A stretch of 64,000 nt of DNA, from NCBI RefSeq assembly GCF_029624655.1, contig NZ_JARRSA010000015.1, forward strand, positions 21,496 through 85,495, given 5' to 3'. This document shows positions 1 through 9,760 of this stretch, one piece after another. Made by a program: the position numbers and the translations under genes. The stretch is from Roseicyclus salinarum. GTDB taxonomy: Bacteria > Pseudomonadota > Alphaproteobacteria > Rhodobacterales > Rhodobacteraceae. The notes beneath the pieces were generated by a model, which saw only the letters and a program-made list of their open reading frames with translations, did not search any database and had not been told where the DNA came from. How positions within the stretch are numbered: the stretch's first letter is position 1; each line of letters starts with the position of its first letter.

Positions 1-110
1 CTCGCCCGCTCCTCTTGTTACGCCACGGCAGTCTTGTCAGCGAAACGATTAAGATCAAGCCCGATTGCGCGATGTTGTGGACTGGATGCCATAAAACCAC
101 ATCATCTGTA

Positions 111-159
111 CGAAATGGACAAGGCGGGGCCCTCTCGGGACCGCGCCTTGTCCATTTCG
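111..159. repeat. Large perfect inverted repeat (hairpin) downstream of nuoD
   Basis: The 16-base arm CGAAATGGACAAGGCG (111-126) is followed by its exact reverse complement at 144-159. The 17-base loop can itself pair (CCC-TCTC-GGG). It starts about 20 bases after the nuoD stop, so the nuo transcript would fold it. There is no clear U-run after it on the minus strand, so it may be an RNA-processing or attenuation hairpin, or a palindromic repeat, rather than a classical terminator. Bases 1-110 hold no gene that I can support. Confidence 0.7.
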
Positions 160-179
160 CGCCGGAGGCCGGGGGGGCG

Positions 180-1424
180 TTAGCGGTCCACTTCCCCGAA
201 CACGATGTCGATGGAGCCGAGGATCGCCGACACGTCGGCCAGCTGGTGGCCGCGGCAAAGATAATCCATCGCCTGCAGGTGTGCGAAGCCCGGCGCGCGC
301 AGCTTGGCGCGGTACGGACGGTTGGTACCGTCCGCCACGAGGTAGACGCCGAACTCGCCCTTGGGCGCCTCGACGGCGCAGTAGATCTCGCCCTCGGGGA
401 CGTGGAAGCCCTCGGTGTAGAGCTTGAAGTGATGGATCAGCGCCTCCATCGACGTCTTCATGTCGCCGCGGGCGGGCGGCGTGATCTTGCCGCGGGCCAG
501 CACCTCGCCCTGGTTGGCGGGGTCGCGCAGCTTCTCGCAGGCCTGATGGATGATCTTTATCGATTCGCGCATCTCCGCCATCCGGCAGAGGTAGCGGTCG
601 TAGCAGTCGCCGTTCTTGCCCACGGGGATCTTGAAGTCGAACTCGTCGTAGCACTCGTAGGGCTGCGCGCGCCGCAGGTCCCACGCCAGGCCCGAGCCAC
701 GAACCATGACGCCCGACATCGCCCAGTCCTGGATGTCCTCTTCGGAGACGACGCCGATATCGACGTTGCGCTGCTTGAAGATGCGGTTCTCCGTCAGGAG
801 GCCGTCGATGTCGTCGAGCACCCCGGGGAACTGATGCGCCCATTCGTCGATGTCGTCGATCAGGCTGGGCGGCAGGTCCTGGTGCACGCCGCCGGGACGG
901 AAATAGGCCGCATGAAGCCGCGCGCCCGAGGCCCGCTCGTAGAAGATCATGAGCTTCTCGCGTTCCTCGAAACCCCAGAGCGGCGGGGTCAGCGCGCCCA
1001 CGTCCATCGCCTGCGTCGTGACGTTCAGGAGGTGGTTCAGGATGCGCCCGATCTCGCAATAGAGCACGCGGATCAGCTGCGCGCGGCGCGGCACCTCCAC
1101 GCCCGTGAGTTTCTCGATCACGAGGCACCAGGCATGTTCCTGGTTCATCGTGCCGACGTAGTCGAGGCGGTCGAAATAGGGCAGGTTCTGGAGGTAGGTC
1201 CGGCTCTCCATCAGCTTCTCGGTGCCCCGGTGCAGAAGCCCGATATGGGGATCGCAGCGCTCGACGATCTCGCCGTCGAGCTCCAGCACCAGCCGCAGCA
1301 CGCCGTGCGCCGCCGGGTGCTGGGGGCCGAAGTTGATGTTGAAGTTGCGGATCTTCTGCTCGGCCGTCTCGCGGTCCTGCGTGCCGTCGTCGTACCTGTT
1401 CCGCCGGATGTCGCCGTCCATCAT
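180..1424 (-). CDS. nuoD: NADH-quinone oxidoreductase subunit D (complex I 49-kDa subunit)
   Basis: Peripheral-arm subunit of respiratory complex I that helps form the quinone pocket next to cluster N2. The protein is 414 residues, normal for stand-alone NuoD. It carries the family signatures [13 protein letters not shown] near residue 35 and [12 protein letters not shown] near residue 60, the quinone-site region around [13 protein letters not shown], and ends with the typical [12 protein letters not shown]. The frame stays open upstream, but the family N-terminus begins at the ATG pair at 1424/1421, which has a GAGGAG-like ribosome binding site. It starts 11 bases after the NTF2-like gene and is fourth of the nuo genes seen here. 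The rest of the operon (nuoE onward) would lie left of the window. Confidence 0.97.
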   Translation of the reverse strand: MMDGDIRRNRYDDGTQDRETAEQKIRNFNINFGPQHPAAHGVLRLVLELDGEIVERCDPHIGLLHRGTEKLMESRTYLQNLPYFDRLDYVGTMNQEHAWCLVIEKLTGVEVPRRAQLIRVLYCEIGRILNHLLNVTTQAMDVGALTPPLWGFEEREKLMIFYERASGARLHAAYFRPGGVHQDLPPSLIDDIDEWAHQFPGVLDDIDGLLTENRIFKQRNVDIGVVSEEDIQDWAMSGVMVRGSGLAWDLRRAQPYECYDEFDFKIPVGKNGDCYDRYLCRMAEMRESIKIIHQACEKLRDPANQGEVLARGKITPPARGDMKTSMEALIHHFKLYTEGFHVPEGEIYCAVEAPKGEFGVYLVADGTNRPYRAKLRAPGFAHLQAMDYLCRGHQLADVSAILGSIDIVFGEVDR

Positions 1425-1435
1425 GGGGTGGCTCC

Positions 1436-1828
1436 TCAGCCTTCGATGGCCGGACCGTCCATGGTCCGGAACACCTTGGTCAAAAGTTTCCACGCGCCGT
1501 TCTCGCGCACGAAGCCGAGGTGGTCCTCGAAGCGGCGCGGCGGCACGTCGACCCAGAGATGGACGCGCGCGATCTCGTCGCCGGCTGTGTCCACCGAAAG
1601 GATCTCGTAGGAGGGCTCGCCCGCAAACGCCTTCCGGCCCGCGACGCGGGCGAGGTAGGCGGGCTTGTCCCAGTAGAGGAGGTTCCCCCCCGGCTCGACC
1701 GCCGTCATGTTGAAACGGTCGTGGCACATCTCGACAAAGGTCTGGGCGTCAGCGTGGTGGATGCCTTCGCAATAGGCCACCGCCAGCGCGCGCACGGCCT
1801 CCTCGGAGGGGGTGTGCGTCTGCGTCAT
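1436..1828 (-). CDS. NTF2-like (SnoaL/DUF4440-type) protein inside the nuo operon
   Basis: A 130-residue protein of the nuclear-transport-factor-2-like fold. An N-terminal helix ([19 protein letters not shown]) is followed by alternating strands, and the C-terminal half has the typical [19 protein letters not shown] then WKLLTKVFR pattern. Such folds bind small ligands or act as small enzymes; no catalytic set is evident, so I assign no reaction. Its start overlaps the nuoC stop by 4 bases (ATGA) and its stop is 11 bases before nuoD, so it is translated with complex I genes. It is not a canonical Nuo subunit; a role in assembly or ligand sensing is only inference. Confidence 0.85.
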   Translation of the reverse strand: MTQTHTPSEEAVRALAVAYCEGIHHADAQTFVEMCHDRFNMTAVEPGGNLLYWDKPAYLARVAGRKAFAGEPSYEILSVDTAGDEIARVHLWVDVPPRRFEDHLGFVRENGAWKLLTKVFRTMDGPAIEG

Positions 1829-2436
1829 TTCGCCTTTTCCTCCGCCTTCTCGTCACCGGGAAGAATGTAGTCGGCGCCTTCCCACGGGCTCATGAAATCG
1901 AACAGTCGATATTCCTGCACCAGCTTCACCGGCTCGTAGACGACGCGCTTCAGTTCCTCGTCGTAGCGCACTTCCGTGTAGCCCGTGGTCGGGAAGTCCT
2001 TGCGCAGCGGATGCCCGCGGAACCCGTAGTCGGTCAGGATGCGGCGCAGGTCGGGGTTGCCCGAAAAGAGGATGCCGAACATGTCGTAGACTTCACGCTC
2101 GTACCAGCCGGCGCCGACATGCACCGAGGTGATCGAGGGCACCACGTCGTCCTCGCGCACGGCGGCCTTCACGCGGATTCGGTGGTTCTGGTACATCGAC
2201 AGGAAGTGGTAGACGACGTCGAAGCGGCGATCGCGCTCGGGCCAGTCCACCGCGGTGATGTCGATCAGCGTGGAGAAGGCGCAGGCGCGGTCGGACTTCA
2301 GGAACTCGATGAAATGGTCGATCTCGGCCACGGCGATCTCGACGGTCAGCTCGCCGTTCCTGATCTCGTGGCCCAGGACGGCGTCGGGCTGCCGCTCGGC
2401 GACGTGGGCGGCCAGCTCTTGCAGGGCTTCGGTCAT
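1825..2436 (-). CDS. nuoC: NADH-quinone oxidoreductase subunit C (30-kDa subunit)
   Basis: Peripheral-arm subunit of complex I. The 203-residue protein shows the NuoC core: [27 protein letters not shown] near residues 55-80 and the diagnostic [40 protein letters not shown] block in the second half. It is a separate gene rather than a NuoCD fusion, as is usual in alphaproteobacteria. A 52-base gap separates it from nuoB, and it overlaps the NTF2-like gene by 4 bases. The acidic/lysine tail ([10 protein letters not shown]) looks like a flexible C-terminus. Confidence 0.97.
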   Translation of the reverse strand: MTEALQELAAHVAERQPDAVLGHEIRNGELTVEIAVAEIDHFIEFLKSDRACAFSTLIDITAVDWPERDRRFDVVYHFLSMYQNHRIRVKAAVREDDVVPSITSVHVGAGWYEREVYDMFGILFSGNPDLRRILTDYGFRGHPLRKDFPTTGYTEVRYDEELKRVVYEPVKLVQEYRLFDFMSPWEGADYILPGDEKAEEKAK

Positions 2437-2488
2437 GAGGCTCGTCTCCAGTCTTGGCGCGGCCGGGATGCGCGGTCCTTCGCGCCGC

Positions 2489-3476
<988 letters not shown>

Positions 3477-3808
3477 CGGGGCCGGGGGTGCGGCAAATCG
3501 AGGGCGGGCAGGTTCACGGCGCGGGGCTTGACGTCACGCGCCGGCCCGCGTCGTCTCGTGGCAGGGTTCGGCTCTGGGTGTCCCGGGCAAGGCGGGCCGC
3601 GATTTACCCGGTCCGCCTCGCACGCAGCAACACCGCCGCGGCCTCCGGCGAAGGCCCGGCTCGTGCGGGGCGGCCGCGCTGCACGTCACGGTCACGGGGG
3701 CATCGTGTTTTTCGCGCGGTCCCCAACGACCTGCGCGGCAGGCGTCGCGGCCTGCCGCGCAGATCCGCCTGGCAGAAAGGGCACCCCGCGCGCGACGCGC
3801 CCCCGCGC
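3477..3808. other. Intergenic region between nuoA promoter and PQQ dehydrogenase gene
   Basis: The whole gap from 3385 to 3808 has no gene that I can support. Open frames here are antisense or high-GC artefacts without ribosome binding sites or recognisable proteins. It holds the nuo promoter (3448-3476) and a strong hairpin (3731-3762). A TTGACG at about 3536 on the plus strand has no convincing partner. Confidence 0.5.
3731..3762 (-). terminator. 12-bp perfect hairpin after the PQQ sugar dehydrogenase gene
   Basis: CTGCGCGGCAGG (3731-3742) pairs perfectly with CCTGCCGCGCAG (3751-3762) around an 8-base loop. It lies 47 bases beyond the stop codon of the minus-strand gene at 3809. No U-tract follows, so it could be a Rho-assisted or mRNA-end-protecting hairpin. 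Confidence 0.55.
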
Positions 3809-5128
3809 TCAGTCGGCGTCGGCGCCGCCGGGCACCAGCCGGCGGACCATACCGGCGTCGACCGCCGCATAAAGGCTTCCGTCGGGCGCGAGAACGAGCG
3901 ACCGGAACCGGCCGGCGTCCATCGGCAGCGTCATCTCGGTCACGTCATTCACGGTCAGGTCATCGTCGAGATCCAGCACGTCGATGCGCTGGCCGATCGG
4001 CGTGCCACCGAAGCCGATACCCATGTAGCCCACGACCGCGTCGCCGTCCCATGCGCCCCACTGTTCGCCCTCGAGAAAGGTGATCGAGGTGATGCCCTGC
4101 GAGTAGTTGTTGTTCTCCCAGATCGGCGCCATGGCGTCGGGATAGGTCTCGAAGTCCGTCATCGGCATGAAGGACGCGCGCTCGTAGCGGTTCATGCCCT
4201 CCATCTGGTTCGGCATGTAGCCGCAATAGTCGTCGGGACAGTCGCCGCGCCCGGCCATGTTCGCGCGCGGATCCCAACCGCCGTTGCCGCCGGCCTCGAG
4301 CGGCGTGATCTCGTCGGAATGCCAGGGACCGTGCTCCGTGATGATCGGCGTTCCCGTGTCCGGGTCGAAGGCGATTCCCTGCACGTTGCGGTGTCCATAG
4401 GTGAAGATCCGCGGATCGAAGCCTTCGGGCGTTCCGTTGCCGGGCGCGGGCGCACCGTCCGTCGTGATGCGCAGCACCTTGCCGCCGAGGGTCTGCGGAC
4501 CCTGCGGGAGTTCCGGATTGTGGTTGTCGCCGGTGGTCACGTGAAGGTAGCCGTCCGGCCCGAACCGGATGCGCCCTCCGTTATGCGCGCCGGGATTGCC
4601 GAAGGGGTGATCCGTCGGGTCGACCTTGTAGGGGATGTCCTCGATCAGGTCGGTCCGGTCCGACAGGCCGCTGAATGCCTCGTTCACCGTGAAGCGCATG
4701 ACCCGGTTGGTGGGCGGCTCCGACATCTCGGAGACGGAATAGACGTAGATCCGGCGGTTTTCCTCGAAGTCCGGGTCGAGCGCCACGCCGTTCATGCCCG
4801 CCTGCCCGTTGCAGAACAGGTCGTCGGCCAAGGTGGCGTAACCCTCGGCGTCGCCCATCCCCAGAAGGCGGTTGATCCCGCCGTCGGGCATCCGCACCGA
4901 CAGGCCCTTGCAGATCTCGGTGAAGAACAGCGTCCCATCGTCGAGAAACGCCATGTCCCACGGCACTTGCAGGCCGGACACGACGACCTCGTGGCCGAGG
5001 CTGGTGGTATTGGGCCCCGGCGCATCACCCCCTTGCGCCACGGCGGGCGCGCCTGAGGACAGGGTCGCGGCCATGGCGGTGGCCGCAACGAGAGGTGCCG
5101 CGAACGGCGTGGATCGTTGAATGGACAT
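3809..5128 (-). CDS. PQQ-dependent soluble aldose/glucose dehydrogenase, periplasmic
   Basis: A 439-residue secreted six-bladed beta-propeller of the sGDH/YliI family, which oxidises aldoses using pyrroloquinoline quinone. Residues 1-32 form a signal peptide ending AVAQG. Family motifs follow in order: VPWDMAFLDDGTLFFTE, MNGVALDPDF, GAHNGGRIRFGPDGYLHVTTGD, GHRNVQGIAFDPDTG, TEHGPWHSDEITPLEAGGNGGW, and a C-terminal FRSLVLAPDGSLYAAVD. The ATG at 5128 has a GAGGGAG site 8 bases upstream. The gene stands alone, with hairpins on either side. No PQQ biosynthesis gene is in the window, and the natural substrate cannot be read from sequence. Confidence 0.92.
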   Translation of the reverse strand: MSIQRSTPFAAPLVAATAMAATLSSGAPAVAQGGDAPGPNTTSLGHEVVVSGLQVPWDMAFLDDGTLFFTEICKGLSVRMPDGGINRLLGMGDAEGYATLADDLFCNGQAGMNGVALDPDFEENRRIYVYSVSEMSEPPTNRVMRFTVNEAFSGLSDRTDLIEDIPYKVDPTDHPFGNPGAHNGGRIRFGPDGYLHVTTGDNHNPELPQGPQTLGGKVLRITTDGAPAPGNGTPEGFDPRIFTYGHRNVQGIAFDPDTGTPIITEHGPWHSDEITPLEAGGNGGWDPRANMAGRGDCPDDYCGYMPNQMEGMNRYERASFMPMTDFETYPDAMAPIWENNNYSQGITSITFLEGEQWGAWDGDAVVGYMGIGFGGTPIGQRIDVLDLDDDLTVNDVTEMTLPMDAGRFRSLVLAPDGSLYAAVDAGMVRRLVPGGADAD

Positions 5129-5250
5129 GAAACGTGCTCCCTCGGTCTTTCAGATCGGGGAATTGTCATCCCCGGCTCCCAACGGTCGCGCGCGGGGCGC
5201 GTTCCAGCGAAAGGCCGGCCTCGAGCTTCACGATCCCTTGAGGCAGGTCC

Positions 5251-5288
5251 GGGCGGCCGGCCCCGGCGACGGGGCGAACGGGCCGCCC
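5251..5288 (-). terminator. Nested GC-rich hairpin downstream of the acyl-CoA ligase gene
   Basis: Outer arms GGGCGGCC (5251-5258) and GGCCGCCC (5281-5288) enclose an inner stem CCCCG-GCGA-CGGGG (5261-5274). It lies 8 bases after the stop of the minus-strand ligase gene. No U-run is seen. Probably a transcript end or stabilising structure. Confidence 0.5.
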
Positions 5289-5296
5289 CCGCGCCG

Positions 5297-6865
5297 TCAG
5301 CCTTCGGCCGCCATCAGGTCGCGGAGTTGCCGCCGCAGGATCTTTCCGGACGCCGATTTCGGCACGCTGTCCACGAAGCGGTATTCGCAAGGATGCTTGA
5401 AATGCGCGAGGCAGCCCTCGCAATGGGCGCGCAACTCCGCCTCCGTCACCTCGGACCCGGAAGGCCCCTGAGCGCGCACGACGAAGGCCACGGGAAGCTC
5501 GCCCGCCTCCTCGTCGCGCCGCGCGGTGACGGCGGCATCCGCCACGCCGGGATGGGCGATCAGCGCCGCCTCGACCTCGGCCGGCGCCACCTGGAAACCC
5601 TTGAACTTGATCAGTTCCTTCAGCCGGTCGCGGATGAACATGAAGCCGTCCCCGTCGATGACGGCCAGATCCCCGGTGCGCAGCCAGCCGTCCGGCGTCA
5701 GGCACTCGGCGGTGGCCTGCGGATTGTTGAGATAGCCCTTCATCACCTGCGGCCCGCGCACCCACAGCTCTCCCTCCTCGCCCGGCCCCATGTCCTGCAA
5801 TGTCTCGGGGTTCACGATCCGGCATTCGGTCGAGGGCACGGCCTGCCCGCTCGAGCCATGCCGCGCGTCGCCGCCGATCGTCATGTGGCTGATCGGGCTC
5901 AGCTCGGTCATGCCGTAGCCCTGCACCGACGAGGCGCCCAGCCGCTCGCCCACCGCGATCTCCGTCTCCGGCCCAAGCGGCGCCGCGCCCGAGAACACCT
6001 CTCGGACCGACGACATGTCGTGCTCGGCCACCATCGGATGCTTCGCCAGCGCCAGCGCCACAGGCGGCACGATGTAAAGCCGCGTCGCCCGGTGCCTCGC
6101 GATCAGCCCGAGGAACAGCTCGAGGTCGAAGCGCGGCATCGTCACCAGTTTCGCGCGCCGCTCCAGGAACAGGTTCATCATCACCGTCATCCCGTAGATG
6201 TGGAAGAACGGCAGGAACGCCACGGCCACGTCGTCGGGCGTGATCCCGGCCACCGCGCCGGCCTGCTGCACATTGGCCACGAGGTTGCGGTGCGTCAGCA
6301 TCACCCCCTTGGGCCGCCCGGTCGTCCCGCTCGAATAGGGCAGCACGACGACATGCTCGCGAAGGTCCACCGGCGCCTGCGCCTCCAGCGGCCGGCCCAT
6401 CAGGTCGTCCAGCGACAGCCCGCTCTCTGCGCCGATCACCGCGACGTCGCGCACGCCCGTGCCCGCGATCGCCGTCTCGGCCAGTTCCGCGAACATCGGG
6501 ATCGTGACCAGAAGCGTGGCGCCTGAATCGTTCAGCTGATGGGTGATCTCGGGGGCGGTGTAGGTGGGATTGATCGTCGTGACCGTCCCACCGCCCAGCG
6601 CCACGCCATGGAAGACGACCGGGTATTCCGGCATGTTCGGCGCAAGGACGGCCACCGTTCCGCCGGGCAGGACGCCGCGCTCGGTCAGACCGCCCGCAAG
6701 CCTCCGGATCTGCTCCATCAGCGCGCCCGCGGTCAGCGCGCGGCCGGTCGGCCCGTCGATGATGACCTGCTCGTCCTCGCGCCCGACAAGGCCCTCGAAC
6801 AGCTTTTCGGAGATCGATACCTCGTCGACCTCGACCGTTCCGTGACGGCTCGGAAATCCAGTCAT
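5297..6865 (-). CDS. Acyl-CoA ligase of the 4-coumarate/fatty-acyl type (ANL superfamily)
   Basis: Adenylates a carboxylic acid and transfers the acyl group to CoA. The 522-residue protein has the ATP-binding P-loop YSSGTTGRPKG at 177-187, the A5 motif GYGMTELSP, the A7/A8 region GDLAVIDGDGFMFIRDRLKELIKFKGFQVAP, and the C-terminal A10 lysine in PKSASGKILRR. The overall pattern is closest to 4-coumarate:CoA ligases. Bacterial members take aryl or medium-chain acids, so the substrate is left open. Its position after the leucine operon and an MDR reductase suggests acyl-CoA catabolism, by inference. Confidence 0.9.
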   Translation of the reverse strand: MTGFPSRHGTVEVDEVSISEKLFEGLVGREDEQVIIDGPTGRALTAGALMEQIRRLAGGLTERGVLPGGTVAVLAPNMPEYPVVFHGVALGGGTVTTINPTYTAPEITHQLNDSGATLLVTIPMFAELAETAIAGTGVRDVAVIGAESGLSLDDLMGRPLEAQAPVDLREHVVVLPYSSGTTGRPKGVMLTHRNLVANVQQAGAVAGITPDDVAVAFLPFFHIYGMTVMMNLFLERRAKLVTMPRFDLELFLGLIARHRATRLYIVPPVALALAKHPMVAEHDMSSVREVFSGAAPLGPETEIAVGERLGASSVQGYGMTELSPISHMTIGGDARHGSSGQAVPSTECRIVNPETLQDMGPGEEGELWVRGPQVMKGYLNNPQATAECLTPDGWLRTGDLAVIDGDGFMFIRDRLKELIKFKGFQVAPAEVEAALIAHPGVADAAVTARRDEEAGELPVAFVVRAQGPSGSEVTEAELRAHCEGCLAHFKHPCEYRFVDSVPKSASGKILRRQLRDLMAAEG

Positions 6866-6957
6866 GCCACGTTCTCCCCCCGGCTCCCCCGGCGTGACGC
6901 AGCCCTCCCTCAGGACCCCGCGCCGCCCTCGGCGAGAAGGCTAGCACGATTGGCGGG

Positions 6958-7935
6958 TCAGGTGTCCAGAACCACCGTCCCGAGCTTGCCGCCCGACGCC
7001 ACGAGGTCGTGGGCCGCGGCGCAATCCGCGAGCCCTCCGCCAGGCACGACGGCATGGGACAGCGCCCCCGCCTCGAGCCATTCGGCCAGCTGCCGCTCCC
7101 CCGCGCGCCGCATCCGCCCGGCCAGCTGATAGACGATCAGCATGTGCAGCCGGACGTTCTTGAACATGAACGGATAGAACTCCAGCCGCGGCACCATCTC
7201 GGCCGCGGACGCGTAGGCGGCGATCGTGCCGCCCGGTTTCACCAGCGCCAGGTCCACCGCCTGGTTGGCGCCGAAATCCACTTCCACGATCCGGTCGACG
7301 CCCGCGCCCTGCGTCATCTCCATGACGGCCTCGGCCACGTCCGCGTCGCGGTAGTTCACCCATTCGTCGGCGGTGGAATGGCGCGCCTTCTCCTCCGAGG
7401 AGACCGTGGCGATCACCCGCGCCCCGGCGGCGCGCGCCATCTGCACGGCATAGCGCCCGACGGTGCCCGCACCACCCGTCACCAGCACGGTCCGGCCCTC
7501 CACCGGGCCGTCGCCCATCACCGCGTACCACGCCGTCATCGCCGGAATGCCGAAACACGCGCCCTCGGCGAAGCTCGTGCCCTCGGGCAGGCGCACGGCC
7601 TGCTCGGCGGGCAGCGCGACCAGTTGCGCCGCGGTGCCAAACGCCCTTTGCCAGGCCGCGTTCCAGACCCACACGCGCTCGCCGACCCTGCCGGGGTCAA
7701 CGCCCGCGCCCACGGCCTCGATCACCCCCGCACCGTCGGAATGCGGGATCACCCTCGGATGGGCCATCGCCGCTCCGGGACGCGCGCCGGCGCGCAGCTT
7801 CACGTCCGAGGGGTTCACGCCTGAAGCCCGCAACCGCACGAGCACCTCACCCGGCGCGGGCTCCGGGTCGGGCATCTCGCCAAGCGTCAGGACCTCTTGC
7901 GCGGGGCCGAACCGCTCGTACCAGACAGCCTTCAT
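6958..7935 (-). CDS. NADPH:quinone reductase-like MDR oxidoreductase
   Basis: A 325-residue medium-chain dehydrogenase/reductase of the zinc-free quinone-oxidoreductase group. The N-terminal GroES-like domain begins MKAVWYERFGPAQEVL and contains the SGVNPSDVKLRAG motif. The Rossmann domain has GGAGTVG at 154-160 for NADPH. No structural-zinc cysteine lobe is present. It reduces a quinone or activated double bond; the substrate is unknown. It lies 92 bases upstream of the ligase gene on the same strand and after a dispersed hairpin repeat, so it may begin its own unit. Confidence 0.9.
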   Translation of the reverse strand: MKAVWYERFGPAQEVLTLGEMPDPEPAPGEVLVRLRASGVNPSDVKLRAGARPGAAMAHPRVIPHSDGAGVIEAVGAGVDPGRVGERVWVWNAAWQRAFGTAAQLVALPAEQAVRLPEGTSFAEGACFGIPAMTAWYAVMGDGPVEGRTVLVTGGAGTVGRYAVQMARAAGARVIATVSSEEKARHSTADEWVNYRDADVAEAVMEMTQGAGVDRIVEVDFGANQAVDLALVKPGGTIAAYASAAEMVPRLEFYPFMFKNVRLHMLIVYQLAGRMRRAGERQLAEWLEAGALSHAVVPGGGLADCAAAHDLVASGGKLGTVVLDT

Positions 7936-7964
7936 CTCTCGCTCCCTCCGATCCTCTCAACGGG

Positions 7965-8024
7965 CTTCATCCTTGCCGGTAAACTCCGGGGGAGCCGGCG
8001 TCAGCCGGCGGGGGCAGAGCCCCC
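7965..8024. repeat. Dispersed intergenic element, copy A: CTTCATC core plus two GC hairpins
   Basis: The core CTTCATCCTTGCCGG with AAACTCCGGGGG (7965-7992) is followed by hairpins GCCGGC-GTCA-GCCGGC (7994-8009) and GGGGGC-AGA-GCCCCC (8010-8024). The same kind of core next to a GC-rich hairpin recurs at 21816-21867 and 39097-39178. On the minus strand it separates the enoyl-CoA hydratase and MDR genes and may end or process the leucine operon transcript. Confidence 0.6.
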
Positions 8025-8069
8025 TTCCCTTCGCCAACCGGCGCGTGCGCCGCGCCCCGCGCGGCGCAC

Positions 8070-8852
8070 TCATTCCATCCAGCGCGCCTTGCGCTTCTCG
8101 AAGAAGGCCCCGATCCCCTCGGCGCTCTCCTCGCTTTCCCATCGGCCGACCAGCGCCTCGATCGTCATCGCGACCTGAGCCTCGTCCACGCCCGCCCCGA
8201 GGTCGGCCACCAGCTTCTTGCCCGCAGCCACCGCCCCCGGCGCCGCCGACAGGTAGGGCGCGATCTCGGCCTCGACCGCCGCGTCGAGCGCGTCGCGCGG
8301 AACCGCCCGCGCCAGCAGGCCCAGATCCACCGCCTCCGCCGCCCCGAAGATCCGCCCCGAGAAGAACACCCGCCGCGCCCGCGCCGCGCCCATGCGCGCC
8401 ACGACATAAGGGCCGATCGTCGCCGGGATCAGCCCCAGACGCACCTCGGTCAGGCCGAACTTCGCCTCCTCGACGCCGACGGCCACGTCGCAGACCGAGA
8501 TCAGGCCGACGCCGCCGCCGAAGGCCTGCCCCTGCACCCGCCCGATCAGCGGCTTGGGCATGGCGTCGAGCGCGCCCAGCATCTCCGCGAGGCTGCGCGC
8601 CTCGCGCGCCCGGCTCGCGGCGTCCGCCTCCATCTGCGCGCGCATCCATGCAAGATCGCCCCCCGCCGAGAACGACCGTCCCTCGCCGGTCAGCACCACG
8701 ACCCGCACCGCGGGGTCCCGGCCCAGCCGGGCCGCGGCTCCGGCAAGCTCGGCGATCATTTGCGCGTTCATCGCGTTGTGCTTTTCCGGCCGCTTCAGGG
8801 TCAGCTGCGCGACCCCCCGCGGATCGACCGCGATCCCGATCGTCTGTTCCAT
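8070..8852 (-). CDS. liuC: Enoyl-CoA hydratase/isomerase family, likely methylglutaconyl-CoA hydratase
   Basis: A 260-residue crotonase-fold enzyme. The oxyanion-hole segments SAGGDL (62-67) and FGGGVG (111-116) and the catalytic-glutamate region FGLTEVRLGLIPATI (132-146) are intact. It follows HMG-CoA lyase and the methylcrotonyl-CoA carboxylase genes on the same strand, which points to hydration of 3-methylglutaconyl-CoA to HMG-CoA in leucine degradation. The family motif alone would fit other enoyl-CoA hydratases. The ATG at 8852 has a GAGGGAGGAC site. Confidence 0.88.
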   Translation of the reverse strand: MEQTIGIAVDPRGVAQLTLKRPEKHNAMNAQMIAELAGAAARLGRDPAVRVVVLTGEGRSFSAGGDLAWMRAQMEADAASRAREARSLAEMLGALDAMPKPLIGRVQGQAFGGGVGLISVCDVAVGVEEAKFGLTEVRLGLIPATIGPYVVARMGAARARRVFFSGRIFGAAEAVDLGLLARAVPRDALDAAVEAEIAPYLSAAPGAVAAGKKLVADLGAGVDEAQVAMTIEALVGRWESEESAEGIGAFFEKRKARWME

Positions 8853-8899
8853 CGCCCGTCCTCCCTCTCGCGTCCCGCGCGGCGCCGCCGCCCCGACGC

Positions 8900-9760
8900 T
8901 CATGCGTGGCCGCTCCGCATCGCGCGCGCCATGGCCGCCGCCGCGCCGACCCTGTCCATGTCGAGGCCGGTCTCGTAGCCCAGCGCCGACAGCCGTCCGG
9001 CCACGGCCTCTGTCGCGACGTTGCCCGCGGCCCCCGGCGCATAGGGGCAGCCGCCGAGGCCGCCCACCGCCGCGTCGAAGACCCTGAGGCCCCGCGCCAG
9101 CGCCACCTCGACATTGTCGAGCGCGTGGCCCGACGTGTCGTGGAAATGCCCCGCAAGGCGGGCGGCCGGAACCTCGTCCAGCACCGCGGCCAGCATGGCG
9201 TCCACGGCCTCGGGCGTCGCCCGCCCGATCGTGTCGCCCAGCGATATCTCGTAGACGCCCATGTCGCGCAGCCGCGCGGCGACGCGCGCCACGGCGGCGG
9301 GCTCCACCGCGCCATCGTAGGGACATTCCACGACGCAGGAGATGTAGCCGCGCACCGGGACCGCGTCGGCCCGCGCGGCATCCGCGACCGGAGCGAACCG
9401 CGCGAGGCTCTCCTCGATCGAGGCGTTTATGTTCGCGCGCGAGAACCCTTCCGAGGCCGAGCCGAAGATCGCCACCTCGTCAGCCCGCGCCGCGCGCGCG
9501 CGCTCGTATCCCTTCATGTTCGGCGTCAGCGCGGCGTAGCTCACGCCGGTCGCGCGCGCGATGCCGGCCAGCACCTCGCCGCTGTCGGCCATCTGCGGCA
9601 CCCATTTCGGAGAGACGAAGCTCGCCACCTCGATGCGGCGGAACCCCGCGCCGCTCAGGCAGTCGATGAGCGCGACCTTCTCCGCCGTCGGGATCAGCCG
9701 CGCCTCGTTCTGCAACCCGTCGCGCGGGCCCACCTCGAAGATCTCCGCCCGTTCGCCCAT
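8900..9760 (-). CDS. liuE: Hydroxymethylglutaryl-CoA lyase
   Basis: Cleaves HMG-CoA to acetyl-CoA and acetoacetate, the last step of leucine catabolism. The 286-residue TIM barrel has the family start EIFEVGPRDGLQNE (6-19), metal-binding GHFHDTSGHALDN in the second half, and the catalytic-cysteine loop GLGGCPYAPGAAGN near the C-terminus. The ATG at 9760 overlaps the stop of the GST gene as TGATG. The frame extends upstream, but that stretch belongs to the GST region read out of frame. Confidence 0.95.
   Translation of the reverse strand: MGERAEIFEVGPRDGLQNEARLIPTAEKVALIDCLSGAGFRRIEVASFVSPKWVPQMADSGEVLAGIARATGVSYAALTPNMKGYERARAARADEVAIFGSASEGFSRANINASIEESLARFAPVADAARADAVPVRGYISCVVECPYDGAVEPAAVARVAARLRDMGVYEISLGDTIGRATPEAVDAMLAAVLDEVPAARLAGHFHDTSGHALDNVEVALARGLRVFDAAVGGLGGCPYAPGAAGNVATEAVAGRLSALGYETGLDMDRVGAAAAMARAMRSGHA

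Noticed and set aside
15..1610. Long plus-strand open frame opposite nuoD
   Set aside because: Antisense to a certain nuoD. Arg/Ala/His-rich composition and lack of domains mark it as a GC-rich shadow.
3488..5056. 522-codon plus-strand frame opposite the PQQ dehydrogenase
   Set aside because: The minus-strand protein has a signal peptide and all family motifs; the plus-strand frame has none.
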